Assembly (NCBI GenBank): GCA_003151595.1 | Contig: PLXW01000014.1 | Span: 1-50,676, forward strand | Direction of reading: 5' to 3' | Length of the DNA: 50,676 bases | DNA from: Myxococcales bacterium | GTDB lineage: Bacteria > Myxococcota > Polyangia > Polyangiales > Polyangiaceae | Part shown: piece after piece, positions 32,125 to 41,619 of the stretch | Position numbering within the stretch: position 1 is the first letter of the stretch | Layout of the letters: each line of letters begins with the position of its first letter | The notes under the pieces: generated by a model | What the model saw: the letters and a program-made list of their open reading frames with translations, nothing else | What the model was told of the DNA's origin: nothing | The model's database searches: none | Program-made: the position numbers and the translations under genes

Positions 32125-35100
32125 TCACGGCGCGCGCGGCGACGACAGATTGCCGCGCGCATCGACGACGGCCGTCGTGCGCACGTCGAGCCAGGCCCGG
32201 AAACCGAGCCCGTCAGTAGGCAGGAGCGAGGCGGCGTCGATCGGGCGAACGCGCACTTTCGCGTCCCATCCCCCCGACGCGATGAGGGATCCGTCGGGGG
32301 AGAACGCGGCGCTCACCACAGGGCCTGCGCTCCGGAAGACGGCGCGCGCGCGGCCGGTGGCGACGTCCCACACGCGCGTCGTGGCGTCGTTCCCGCCCGA
32401 GGCGAGCAGCGATCCGTCGGGCGACAGGACGAGCGTGCGAATGGATCCCGTGTGCCCTTCGAGCACCGTCGCCGTGCCCGTCGCGAGGCCCCACCATCGC
32501 ACCGTGGTGTCGCTCCCGGCGGAGGCCACGTGCGCGCCGTCCTTCGCGAAGACCAGCTTGAGGACGCGATCGGTGTGCCCTTCCAGCGCGCGGAGCTGGT
32601 TGCCGGTGCGCGCGTCCCACACGCGAACGATCTTGTCCCATCCCGCCGACGCGAGCGTCGATCCGTCCGGAGAGAACGCCACGCTCCAGAGCTCGTCGGC
32701 GTGACCGCGGAGGACGGCGCGCGCGTCGCCGGTCGCGCGATCCCACAGCCGCACGGTCGCGTCCTGGCCAACCGACGCGATCGTGGCTTCGTCAGGTGAG
32801 AGGGCGACGCGGTTCACGCGCCCTACGTGTCCGCGAAGCACGCGCGACGCGCCGGTGGCCGCGTCCCAGATGCGCACGGCGCCGTCGTCGCTCGAGGAGA
32901 TGACCGTCGCTCCGTCGCGCGTGGCGACCAGATCGCTCACGTCGTCGTCGTGCGCGAAGACGCGGCTCGTGCCGGACGCGAGATCCCAGACGCGCACGGT
33001 GTGATCCCACGCGCCCGACGCCAGCCGTTCGCCGCTCGGTCCGAGAAACGCGAGGCGCCAGACCATCCCTTGGTGACCCGTGAGCACGGCTTCTTGCGCG
33101 CCCGTGTGCGGGTTCCACACGCGGACCGTCGAGTCGTGCGAGCCCGACGCGAGGCGCGCGCCGTCGGGTGACCACGCCACCGAGAGCACGTCGTGCAAGT
33201 GCCCGCGCAGCACCGTCTCAGGCGCTTCGCGCACGTCCCACACGCGCACGGTCGCATCTCCGCTGCCGGAGACGACCCAGGTGCCGTCGGGCGAGAAGAG
33301 GCACGCCTGCACCGTCGACGTGTGACCGCGAAGCGCGCGCGACTCGCCTGACGCGAGATCCCAGACGCGCACCGTCGCGTCTTCGCTGCACGTGACGAGT
33401 CGCGCGCCGTCGGTCGAGAAGGCCATGTCCTCGACGAGCGCCGAGTGACCGTAGAGGACCCGGAGCGGCGCGCGCGTGGCCGCGTCCCACAGGCGCACGG
33501 TGGAGTCGCGCCCGATCGACACGAGCCGCGTCCCGTCGGGGGTGAAGGCGATGCCGTCGACCTCGCCTTCGTGGCCGACGAGCGGCCACGAGGTGCGCGC
33601 GTCGAGGTCGAACATGCGGAGCGCCGCGGAGGGATCGGTGATCGCGACGTGACGTCCATCGGCGGACCAGGCGACGCGCGTCGGCACCTCGCCGCGCGCG
33701 AGCACGAAGCTCTCCACTTCGCCGCCGCGGCGCGTGTCCCAGATGCGCAGTCGACCGTCGGTGCCCGTCGTCGCCAGCCGCGCGCTATCGGGTGAGAACG
33801 CAGCGCTCACGCACGCGCCTGCGTGCGAGCCGAGGATCGTGGACGCATCGCTGGCCCACGCGCCCACGCGGACCGAGCCGTCGTCGCCGCACGTCGCGTA
33901 CTGCTTGCGGTCCAGCGCGGGAACGAACGCGCCGATGCCGCCGCGGTGCACGGGGATCGCGCGGCTCGTGCGCGACCGGAGATCGACGACGAGGAGGTTG
34001 CCGTCTTCGCCGGCCGAGTACAGCGCCGATCCGTCGGGCGCGAACTCGAGGATGCTGGCCGTGCCGATCTGCGGGTACACGCCGAGCGCGTTCCCGGTGC
34101 CGAGATCCCACAGACGCACGCTCTTGTTGTCGCCCCCCGACGCGATCGTCTTTCCGTCGGGCGAGATCGCGAGCTTCACCGCCGGCCCCTCGTGCCCGCG
34201 CAGCACGTGGAGCGCGACGCCGCGCTGGATGGCGTCGGCGGCGATGGCCGGGAGCGCGTTCCATTCCGGCCCGTCTTCGGGGTACGTCTTCAACCACGCG
34301 AGGCTCGCGGTCGGATCGCGATCGAGCGACGTCTTCGCTTCGACGAGCGTGAGCTCCATCGCCCGCCGCTCGGCGACGCTTCGCTCTTCGTTCGCGCGCG
34401 ATCGCTCCGTGTCGGCGCGCCCGCTCTGCGCCTCGGCGCGATCGCGCTCGTGGACGACGCGCCGCAGGCTGATCGTGCCCATCGCGGCGATCACCGCGAC
34501 GAAGAGGGCCACGGTGCCGAGCGTCTTTCGGTAGCGCGACATCCACCGTGCCGCGAGCACGCCGCGCGAGTAGTGGTGCGCGCTCACGAGCTGCCCGGTC
34601 TGGAAGCTGCGCAGATCGGCGGCGAGCTCTTTCGCGGTCGGGTAGCGATCGGCCGGCTCCTTGGCCATCGCCTTCTTCACGATGGCGGCCAGCTCCTTCG
34701 GCACGCCGGGCTCGCGCGCTTCGATCGGCTCGGGCGACGCGTTGGCGACGCGATCCGAGACCTCCTTCACCGACCCTTCGACGTACGGCGCCGATCCGGT
34801 AACGAGCTGGTAGAGCGTCGCTCCCAGCGAGAAGACGTCGGCGCGTTCGTCGACGTGCGCGCCGCGAAACTGCTCGGGGGGCATGTACCCGAGCGTCCCC
34901 ATCGCATGCCCGGTGCGCGTCCGATCGCTGCTCGCGGGATCGGAGGCGGCGGGGACGGTGGCGTCGAGGGCCATCGTGCGCACCGCGGTCTCGCGCTCGG
35001 CAGGCGAGGTTGCGCGCTCGATCGGGGCGACCTCGTTGAGGTCCTTGGCCAGACCCCAGTCGATGACCACGGTCTCGCCGAACGCGCCGAGGATGACGTT

Positions 35101-35631
35101 CGACGGCTTGAGGTCGCGGTGAATGATCCGGTGCTCGTGCGCGTACGCGACGGCCTCGGCCACGGCGAGCACGTTGGGGACGAGCGCGATCCGTTCGTCG
35201 AGCGAGCGGCGTCGGGCGATCACCTCGTCGAGCCGTTCGCCCTCGATGAGCTTCATCGCGTAGAACGGCGCGCCGTCGGAGCGGAAGCCGAGCTCGTACA
35301 CCGGGACGATCGACGGATGCTGGAGGCGCGCCGTGAGCCGTGCTTCACGCAGGAAGCGCACGGTCGATTCGGCCGCGACCTCGAGCAGCTCCTTCACGGC
35401 CACGACGCGCGCCAGGCGTCGATCGTTCGCGCGCACGACGCGACCGAGCCCGCCGCGCCCTTGCTCGCCGACGATGTCGTAGTCGCGGTAGCGCGACGAC
35501 GACGCGGGAGGGGCGGCGGAGCCCGACTTCGGCGCGTGCGCCGAGTCGAGCGTGACCGCGAGGCGCGAAGGGTCGGACGCGTCGCCGGCCGATCGCGCCG
35601 TGGTCGCTCGGGGGCGCTCGTCGTCGCTCAC
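32125..35631 (-). CDS. Membrane Ser/Thr protein kinase with about 16 WD40 repeats
   Basis: 1168 residues. Kinase domain at 50-335: glycine loop GEQGRGGLGRV, Lys K80 (VAVKELL), Glu E96, catalytic loop IIHRDLKPSN (171-178), and DWG in place of DFG (VIDWGLAK, 191-193), then GTLGYMPPEQF. A membrane segment near residue 385 (TLGTVALFVAVIAAMGTISL) is followed by a charged helical stretch. From about residue 470 to the end there are about 16 WD40 units, such as LRGHTSTVQACLFSPDG and ATVRVWDV, enough for two propellers. The WD40 part is on the far side of the membrane from the kinase if there is only one membrane segment. Ligand and targets are unknown. The stop lies 147 bases from the dehydrogenase start; no operon partner is obvious. 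Confidence 0.92.
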   Translation of the reverse strand: MSDDERPRATTARSAGDASDPSRLAVTLDSAHAPKSGSAAPPASSSRYRDYDIVGEQGRGGLGRVVRANDRRLARVVAVKELLEVAAESTVRFLREARLTARLQHPSIVPVYELGFRSDGAPFYAMKLIEGERLDEVIARRRSLDERIALVPNVLAVAEAVAYAHEHRIIHRDLKPSNVILGAFGETVVIDWGLAKDLNEVAPIERATSPAERETAVRTMALDATVPAASDPASSDRTRTGHAMGTLGYMPPEQFRGAHVDERADVFSLGATLYQLVTGSAPYVEGSVKEVSDRVANASPEPIEAREPGVPKELAAIVKKAMAKEPADRYPTAKELAADLRSFQTGQLVSAHHYSRGVLAARWMSRYRKTLGTVALFVAVIAAMGTISLRRVVHERDRAEAQSGRADTERSRANEERSVAERRAMELTLVEAKTSLDRDPTASLAWLKTYPEDGPEWNALPAIAADAIQRGVALHVLRGHEGPAVKLAISPDGKTIASGGDNKSVRLWDLGTGNALGVYPQIGTASILEFAPDGSALYSAGEDGNLLVVDLRSRTSRAIPVHRGGIGAFVPALDRKQYATCGDDGSVRVGAWASDASTILGSHAGACVSAAFSPDSARLATTGTDGRLRIWDTRRGGEVESFVLARGEVPTRVAWSADGRHVAITDPSAALRMFDLDARTSWPLVGHEGEVDGIAFTPDGTRLVSIGRDSTVRLWDAATRAPLRVLYGHSALVEDMAFSTDGARLVTCSEDATVRVWDLASGESRALRGHTSTVQACLFSPDGTWVVSGSGDATVRVWDVREAPETVLRGHLHDVLSVAWSPDGARLASGSHDSTVRVWNPHTGAQEAVLTGHQGMVWRLAFLGPSGERLASGAWDHTVRVWDLASGTSRVFAHDDDVSDLVATRDGATVISSSDDGAVRIWDAATGASRVLRGHVGRVNRVALSPDEATIASVGQDATVRLWDRATGDARAVLRGHADELWSVAFSPDGSTLASAGWDKIVRVWDARTGNQLRALEGHTDRVLKLVFAKDGAHVASAGSDTTVRWWGLATGTATVLEGHTGSIRTLVLSPDGSLLASGGNDATTRVWDVATGRARAVFRSAGPVVSAAFSPDGSLIASGGWDAKVRVRPIDAASLLPTDGLGFRAWLDVRTTAVVDARGNLSSPRAP

Positions 35632-35671
35632 GAAAGCGAGCCTACCGCGACGAGGCGCGGCGCGCGCGCGC

Positions 35672-38662
35672 CTACAGCTCGGCCCGCACCACGACGAACT
35701 TGTTGTTCAGCACCTTGTCGGTGATCTCGGTGTACGCCTTGGCCTGCACCTCGCTCTTGAGGCCGCCCATGCGCGAGTGCTCGGTGATGAAGAACATCAC
35801 CTTCACGCCCTTGTCCTTCTGCGCCTTCAGCCAGTTGGTGAACGTCGCGCCGGTGGAGACGAACGCGGGGATGCGGTTGCTCGTGTAGAAGTTCTCCCCC
35901 TTCCAGTTCATCTGGTACGCGACGAGCGGCTCGTCGGGGCTGGCGCGCTTCGCGTAGTACGCCTCGATCGCTTCGTGTTGGCCCCAGTGCGGCGCGATCC
36001 GCACCATGTACACGTCGAGCCCCCACACCGCCCACGCCACGGCGAACGCGCCGAAGACGTAGATCGCGTGACGCCTCCACTTCCACGACGCCAGCGCCAG
36101 CGTCCCCAGCGAGCCGACGACGGTGAACGCCGTGAGCACCCCCGAGAAGTCGAGCGAGTCGGGCCACGCGCGACGGTAGTTGTACGTGAAGAGCTGGAGC
36201 AGGCGGATCGCGCCCGGTTGATCGGCGCCGTCGGGCTTCAGGATCAAGTCGCGACCGACGAGCAAGAGCGCCAGCGCCCCCGCCGCGCACGCTGCGCCGA
36301 TCATCACGCGCTCGTGGCTCGTGCGCGCATCGACCTCGGCGCGCGGAGTCCCGTGAACGCCGACGCGACGGAAGAACGTGATGAACGCGCCGATCATCGC
36401 CACGCCGACGATCGCCAGCACGACGCCGATGGGAATGCTCGATGCGGTCGGCTCGCCATGGAGCTCCTTCGTGCCGAAGATCGATCCCGGGAGCATCCGC
36501 GCGATCCCGGCGACGAGGAGCAACGCGCCGGCGAACGTCCCCACGAGGTACATCGTTCGCCCGCCCGGCGCGCTCGGCTCTTCGCCTTCGAGCATGTGAT
36601 CGAGCGTGACGCCGACCAGCATCGCGATCGCCGGCACCGACGGGAAAATGTAGTGGTGGAACTTCGTTCCCATGAACGAGAAGAGAGCGAACGAGAAGAG
36701 GAACCACATGAACAGGAAGACGGCGACGTCCCCCTTGCCGCGATCGGCCGAGTCGCCGCGGCGCAGCCAGTACACGAGCCCCAGCGGCGCGATGCCGGTC
36801 CACGGGAAGAGCGCGTAGCCGAGCTGCCAGACGTAGAAGCGGATGCTCGTGTCGTCGCCCTCGTTCGTGTCGTGCACGTGCTCGGTCGCGCGGTTCCACA
36901 TGTCGTGGAAGATCAGGCGATCGGTGAAGAGCGTTCCGTGGCGCACGTACATGGCGACGAACCACGGGAGCGCGAGCGCGCACCACATCACGATGCCCGT
37001 CACCGCTTCGAGCTGCAGCAGCTCGCTCCACCGGCGCTTGGTGCACACCCAGGCGAACGCGCACATGCCGGGGATGACGACCCCTTCGGGCCCCTTGCCC
37101 ATCGTGGCCACGGCCGCGAAGAACCACGCCGCGATGTAGAAGAGGCGACGAAGGCGACGCTCGCCCCAGTTGAGGAAGAGGACGAACCCGAGCATCGCCG
37201 TCCACAAGAGCCCTTGGAGCACCGGCTCGAACGCGCCGAAGAGCCGCGTCATCGACGGACCAAAGCCGTCGGGGTGAGGCGAGATCGATTTGGGAATGCT
37301 CGCCGGGTTGGTGAGCGTGCACGCCTCGTTGCCGGGCAGGCCGCAGTTCCCCTTGCTGCCGCTGTAGAACTCGTCCCAGTGCGGGCGGAAGCCGTGCCCC
37401 TCGGTGCCGTTCAGCGTGAGCTCGAGGTTGCGCGAGACGAGGTAGAGGATCTGCGGGAGCGCGACGATTAGGATCCCGCCGAAGACCAGGTGCCACCCCG
37501 AGAGGCGCCACCGGGTCTTGCCGGCCTTCACTTCGTACACGCGCGCGAGCTCGTGCTCTCCCGTGTGCGCGCCGAGGATGAGCATGCCCATCGCCATCGT
37601 CATGCTGGCGACGCACGGCATGTCGGTCATCGTCTGGTGCGCGAGGAAGTACCAGTCGGGCATCGTCGCCAGGACGAGCGCGCCGATGAGCCCCGCGCGG
37701 CGACCGAACACCTTCGCGACGCCCTTGTAGATGCAGTACATCGCGACGAGCGTGAAGAGCACGTTCGGTGCGCGCACGACCCACTCGGGGTGAAGCGTCG
37801 GCAGCCCGCTCGCGCCGAGCAGCATCTGACCGCTCTTGTAGTGCGTACCCAGCGTCGCCATGGCGATCGACTGGATCCAGAAGTTGAGGACCGGCTTGGA
37901 CATGAACCAGCCGTCTTGCGCCCACCACAAGGAGATCCAGTCGTCGCGCGCGAGGATCTCGCGGGCGACCTCGCCGTAGTGCGTCTCCCACGGATCCGAC
38001 AGCGAGTAGAGCCCCAGCGCCGGGAAGTAGAGGAGTGCGCCGGCCGCGAGCACCCAGAAGCCGTGACGCTTCCAGAGCGATCGCGAGTGACCGAGCTCGT
38101 CCTTCGCCCACGGGCCGAGGCGCACGCCGAGATCGAACACGGCGGCGACCCAGGCGAGGAACGTCGCGGTGACGAGGAAGCCCCACATCCACTGTGGACC
38201 GACGCCGAGCTGACCGCCGCACAGCGCGCCGGCGAACGCGAGGATGCCCACTCCCACCTTGCCCAGCGACGGCGCGAGATCGGCGAGCGTCATCGACCTG
38301 GTGACGCGGTCGTCGGGGTCGTCGAACGTGCCGAGGAGATCCATGATCCCCCACGCGGCGACGGCGATGAAGAGCGCGCCCAGCGGGACGCCGAACCGGA
38401 GCTGCGCGTCGTGCGCCATGAGCGCGAACGCGACGAAGATGCCGACCGTCGCGGTGAGCCCGCCGCGCATCCAGCGAAGCGCGTTGCCCGGCTTGAGGAG
38501 AGGAGGGAATTGCTTCCCCTCGCTCCCCTCGCTCCCCTCGCTCTTCTCGCTGCTCGCTGCTTCGTCCGTCTTCGCCGTCTTCTTCGAACCCGTGCTGATC
38601 TCGATGGCTTCACTCGCCGCGCGCGACTCGCCGGCGAGCTTCTGCTTTTCGTTTTCGGTCAT
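35672..38662 (-). CDS. PMT/ArnT-family glycosyltransferase (GT39/GT83-like)
   Basis: 996-residue multi-membrane-span protein that probably transfers a sugar from a polyprenyl phosphate to a lipid or protein on the periplasmic side. A hydrophilic, Ser/Glu/Gly-rich N-terminal region (KSEGSEGSEGKQ) and several membrane segments precede the glycosyltransferase signature. That signature is SDPWETHYGEVAREILARDD in the first periplasmic loop, with the acidic pair typical of the family, followed by WWAQDGWFMSKPVLNFWIQS. Further segments include MWFLFSFALFSFMGTKFHHY, like the KFHHY/KxxxY region of ArnT-like enzymes. At nearly 1000 residues it is much longer than typical ArnT (about 550). Its start is 59 bases after the TldE stop; its stop is 40 bases from the WD40 kinase start. 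Donor and acceptor are unknown. Confidence 0.82.
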   Translation of the reverse strand: MTENEKQKLAGESRAASEAIEISTGSKKTAKTDEAASSEKSEGSEGSEGKQFPPLLKPGNALRWMRGGLTATVGIFVAFALMAHDAQLRFGVPLGALFIAVAAWGIMDLLGTFDDPDDRVTRSMTLADLAPSLGKVGVGILAFAGALCGGQLGVGPQWMWGFLVTATFLAWVAAVFDLGVRLGPWAKDELGHSRSLWKRHGFWVLAAGALLYFPALGLYSLSDPWETHYGEVAREILARDDWISLWWAQDGWFMSKPVLNFWIQSIAMATLGTHYKSGQMLLGASGLPTLHPEWVVRAPNVLFTLVAMYCIYKGVAKVFGRRAGLIGALVLATMPDWYFLAHQTMTDMPCVASMTMAMGMLILGAHTGEHELARVYEVKAGKTRWRLSGWHLVFGGILIVALPQILYLVSRNLELTLNGTEGHGFRPHWDEFYSGSKGNCGLPGNEACTLTNPASIPKSISPHPDGFGPSMTRLFGAFEPVLQGLLWTAMLGFVLFLNWGERRLRRLFYIAAWFFAAVATMGKGPEGVVIPGMCAFAWVCTKRRWSELLQLEAVTGIVMWCALALPWFVAMYVRHGTLFTDRLIFHDMWNRATEHVHDTNEGDDTSIRFYVWQLGYALFPWTGIAPLGLVYWLRRGDSADRGKGDVAVFLFMWFLFSFALFSFMGTKFHHYIFPSVPAIAMLVGVTLDHMLEGEEPSAPGGRTMYLVGTFAGALLLVAGIARMLPGSIFGTKELHGEPTASSIPIGVVLAIVGVAMIGAFITFFRRVGVHGTPRAEVDARTSHERVMIGAACAAGALALLLVGRDLILKPDGADQPGAIRLLQLFTYNYRRAWPDSLDFSGVLTAFTVVGSLGTLALASWKWRRHAIYVFGAFAVAWAVWGLDVYMVRIAPHWGQHEAIEAYYAKRASPDEPLVAYQMNWKGENFYTSNRIPAFVSTGATFTNWLKAQKDKGVKVMFFITEHSRMGGLKSEVQAKAYTEITDKVLNNKFVVVRAEL

Positions 38663-38721
38663 GGTTCGGGCGGCCCCGGACTTAGCAACTTTGCGCGGTA
38701 GAAACTATCTCATTCCCGTTC

Positions 38722-40116
38722 TCATTCGAGACGCGCCTTCTCCTGGCTGCGGCCGTTGAACTTGAACGCGCGCATGCGCACCGTGGGCACGACGCACGCG
38801 CCCGCGTCGCTCCACGACGTGGGGACGGCGTGTCGCTCGCGCGTTCGCCCGTCGCAGCGCGCGAGACCTTCGAGGAGCGAGTCGGTGAAGCGGAGGTTGC
38901 CGACGGCGCGCGTGATCTTTCCCTTCTCGACGAGGAAGCATCCGTCGCGCGTGAGGCCGGTCATCATCGCGCGGCGCGGCTCGAGAAAGCCGTTCACGTA
39001 GTGGAGGCGGCAGACGTAGAGGCCGCGATCGATGCCGGCGATGAGGTCGGCGACGCTCCCCGCGTCGCCCGCGTTCATGTGGAGCGCGCTGGGGCCGATC
39101 GTGGCCATGAGCGACGTGTCGGGGATGAGCGCGCTCCCCGTGGACTTCGTGCCGGCGCGCGCGCCGTACGTGCGGTCGTAGAGCGCGCTGCGGGCGACGC
39201 CGTCGTCGATGAGCGCCACCTTGCGACGCGCGGTCCCTTCGCGATCGAAAGGGGATGCGAAGCCGTGCTCGCCCGGGTCGTTGGGATCTTCGGTGAGCGA
39301 GATCCCGGCGCCGGTGATCCGTTCGCCGATGCGGCCCGCGAGCGGGCTCGTGCCGTTCTCCATCTCGGACGCGCCGAAGGCGATCACCGAGAGCCACTCG
39401 AGCAGCTCGCTGATCGCCGTCGGCTCCATCACCACGTCGTATGTGCCTGCGTCGATCGCGATCGGTTCGCGCGAGAGCGACGCGATCCGGATCGCGCGCG
39501 CGGTCTCTTCGGCGATGGCGAGCTTGCTCACGTCGCGGTGCATGTGACCGCCGTACCCCGCGGCGCCCCCCGCGCCTGCGGTCTCGAGCGCCCACACCTT
39601 GAACGTCGCCCACGTCCCTTCGTGGGCGCGCGCGCACCCGCGCGTCGTCGCCACCGCCAGCGACATCGCCGACGTCTCCAGCGCTCCCGCGCTGATCAAT
39701 CCGGCCGCGCGGATCGCCTCCATCGCCGGTGCGAGCCGCGTGACCCTCTCCTCCGCCGTCGCCTCCGCGGTCTTCGCTTCGAAGCGCGGCGCGCGCTCTG
39801 TCGCTTCGCCTGCGTCGCTGAACCCCGTGAACCCCTCGGTGTCGGGGACGAACCGCGCGGCCGCCGACGCCGAGCGAATCGCCGCCACCAGGCTCGCGCG
39901 ATCGAGCCGCGTCGTACCCGCCTCGGCCACGCGCGCTCCGTGCGCGACCCGCACCACGGCCGACGGCTCCTCGATGTCCATGTGCTGCCCGAGCTCGCCG
40001 ATGGCGAAGCGCGCGAACCCGCGATGCTTGGAGAATGCACATATCTCGGCCTCGTTTTCCCCGGCCTCGGTGAGCGCGTCCTTGCAGAGCGCGAGGAGAT
40101 CGTCGCCGCGGATCAC
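38722..40116 (-). CDS. pmbA: TldE/PmbA-type metallopeptidase partner
   Basis: 464 residues, GTG start at 40116 with GGAGG six bases upstream, overlapping the tldD stop by four bases. It belongs to the TldD/PmbA (U62) family and lacks the HExxxH metal site, as TldE subunits do. Recognisable parts: FARFAIGELGQHMDIEEPSA near the N-terminus, the central MEPTAISELLEWLS, GERITGAGISLTEDPNDPGE and the late AVGNLRFTDSLLEGLARCDG. With TldD it forms a heterodimeric protease that processes small peptides or proteins in known systems. No precursor-peptide gene is next to it, so a general role is likelier than bacteriocin maturation. Confidence 0.87.
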   Translation of the reverse strand: MIRGDDLLALCKDALTEAGENEAEICAFSKHRGFARFAIGELGQHMDIEEPSAVVRVAHGARVAEAGTTRLDRASLVAAIRSASAAARFVPDTEGFTGFSDAGEATERAPRFEAKTAEATAEERVTRLAPAMEAIRAAGLISAGALETSAMSLAVATTRGCARAHEGTWATFKVWALETAGAGGAAGYGGHMHRDVSKLAIAEETARAIRIASLSREPIAIDAGTYDVVMEPTAISELLEWLSVIAFGASEMENGTSPLAGRIGERITGAGISLTEDPNDPGEHGFASPFDREGTARRKVALIDDGVARSALYDRTYGARAGTKSTGSALIPDTSLMATIGPSALHMNAGDAGSVADLIAGIDRGLYVCRLHYVNGFLEPRRAMMTGLTRDGCFLVEKGKITRAVGNLRFTDSLLEGLARCDGRTRERHAVPTSWSDAGACVVPTVRMRAFKFNGRSQEKARLE

Positions 40117-41594
40117 GACGCACCTCCGTTGCCGACGGTCACGTTGCGAAAACGGGCGGGCGCCGCGCCGTGACCCACTTGCATGGCCTGCATGGGGTCC
40201 CCCTTTCCGCACGTCGTCACGCCCCACAGCTTCCATTCCTCGGGTCCGCAGATGGCGTCGCACGATCGCCAGAACTGCGGCGTGAGCCCGGTGTAGAGCG
40301 GGTCGCGCAAGATCCGCGTGCGCTTGCCGCGCTTGATCTCCCACGCCAGCTCGCACGTGAACTGAAAGTTCAGGCGGAGGTCGTCGATGCTCCAGCTCTT
40401 GTCGGTCTCGAGCAGCACGCCGTCGCTGGTGTCGGCGACGAGCGCCTCGAACGTCCCCGCGCGCGGCTCGAGCGACACGTTCACCATGCGAATCAGCGGC
40501 GTCCGGTTCCACCCTTCGGCGCGCATCGTCCCGGTCGATGGGCGCCCCAGCGCCGCGGCGGTCTCGCGGCTCGAGAGGTAGTCGACGAACGATCCTTCGC
40601 GTACGAGGTGATGCTTCCCGGCGGCGACCCCTTCGTCGTCCCATCCGAACGTCCCCATGCCCCCCACGCTCGTCGAGTCGGCGACGAGATCGACGAGCGG
40701 CGAGCCGTAGCGAAGCTTGCCGAGGAGATCGGGTTGAAGGAACGACCCGCCGGCCAGCGAGATCTCGGTGCCGAGCGCCCGATCGAGCTCGGTGGGGTGG
40801 CCGCACGACTCGTGGATCTGGAGGCCAACCTGGCTCGACTCGAGGATCACGTCGCACGTGCGGGTCTCGAGCGGCGGGGCGGTGAGGAGCGCGACCGCTT
40901 CGTCGGCGATGCGATCGACGTGCGCCAGGAGATCGAGCGCGGCGATCCGCTCGTAGCCGGCCTGGAAGCCGTCGCCCCCTTGCCACGTTGGGTAGCTGCG
41001 ACGCTGCGCGACGCCGTCGTCGCCGATGGCGATCGCTTGCATGCCGCACGTGCCGAACGTGAACGTCTGCGCGACGTCGGTCCCTTCGCTCGTCATCAGC
41101 CGCTTGTGCGTGCGGGTCCAGTCCATCCACGCCTCGGCGCTCCGGATGCCGCGCTTGCCCATCAAGGCGCGCACGGGGGCGTCGAGCACGGCGAGCTTCT
41201 CCTCGAGCGGAATGCAGAAAGGGTCGATCGCGACCGGCGTCTCGTACGTCCCGCGGGCGCCGTCGGTCGCGGGGAAGGGGACTGCGGTCCTCACCAGGGT
41301 GCTCGACGCCCGCGCGACGGCCAGCGCGCGCTCTGCCGCGGCCACGACCGACGCCTCGTCGACGCCGGGCGTGCACGCGAAGCCCCACGTCTTTTCCCCC
41401 AGAACGCGCACCGCGACGCCGAGCGACGAGGTGGTGGCCACCTGCTCGGGGCGCAGATCCCGAACGCGAAGCTTCTCGCTGGCCTCGGAAACGAAGCGGA
41501 CCTCGGCGTAGCGGACGTCGCGTTCGCGCTTCAGGCGTTGGAGCGCGGCGCTCGCGGTCTGCTCGAACGACACGAGCTCGTGGGGGGACGACAT
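40113..41594 (-). CDS. tldD: TldD-type zinc metalloprotease
   Basis: Catalytic subunit of the TldD/TldE protease. From the ATG at 41594 it has about 493 residues; a longer frame from 41720 would overlap the divergent histidine kinase. The metal-binding motif is QIHESCGHPTELDRALG (HExxxH). Other family landmarks are SLGVAVRVLGEKTWGFACTP in the N-terminal domain, GGMGTFGWDDEGVAAGKHHL, and the C-terminal DLRLNFQFTCELAWEIKRGK. The four-base overlap with pmbA downstream indicates an operon of these two. Only 25 bases separate it from the divergent kinase gene, so their promoters must overlap. Confidence 0.89.
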   Translation of the reverse strand: MSSPHELVSFEQTASAALQRLKRERDVRYAEVRFVSEASEKLRVRDLRPEQVATTSSLGVAVRVLGEKTWGFACTPGVDEASVVAAAERALAVARASSTLVRTAVPFPATDGARGTYETPVAIDPFCIPLEEKLAVLDAPVRALMGKRGIRSAEAWMDWTRTHKRLMTSEGTDVAQTFTFGTCGMQAIAIGDDGVAQRRSYPTWQGGDGFQAGYERIAALDLLAHVDRIADEAVALLTAPPLETRTCDVILESSQVGLQIHESCGHPTELDRALGTEISLAGGSFLQPDLLGKLRYGSPLVDLVADSTSVGGMGTFGWDDEGVAAGKHHLVREGSFVDYLSSRETAAALGRPSTGTMRAEGWNRTPLIRMVNVSLEPRAGTFEALVADTSDGVLLETDKSWSIDDLRLNFQFTCELAWEIKRGKRTRILRDPLYTGLTPQFWRSCDAICGPEEWKLWGVTTCGKGDPMQAMQVGHGAAPARFRNVTVGNGGAS

Positions 41595-41619
41595 GGCGGC
41601 GAGGATAGCGGACGCGTAT

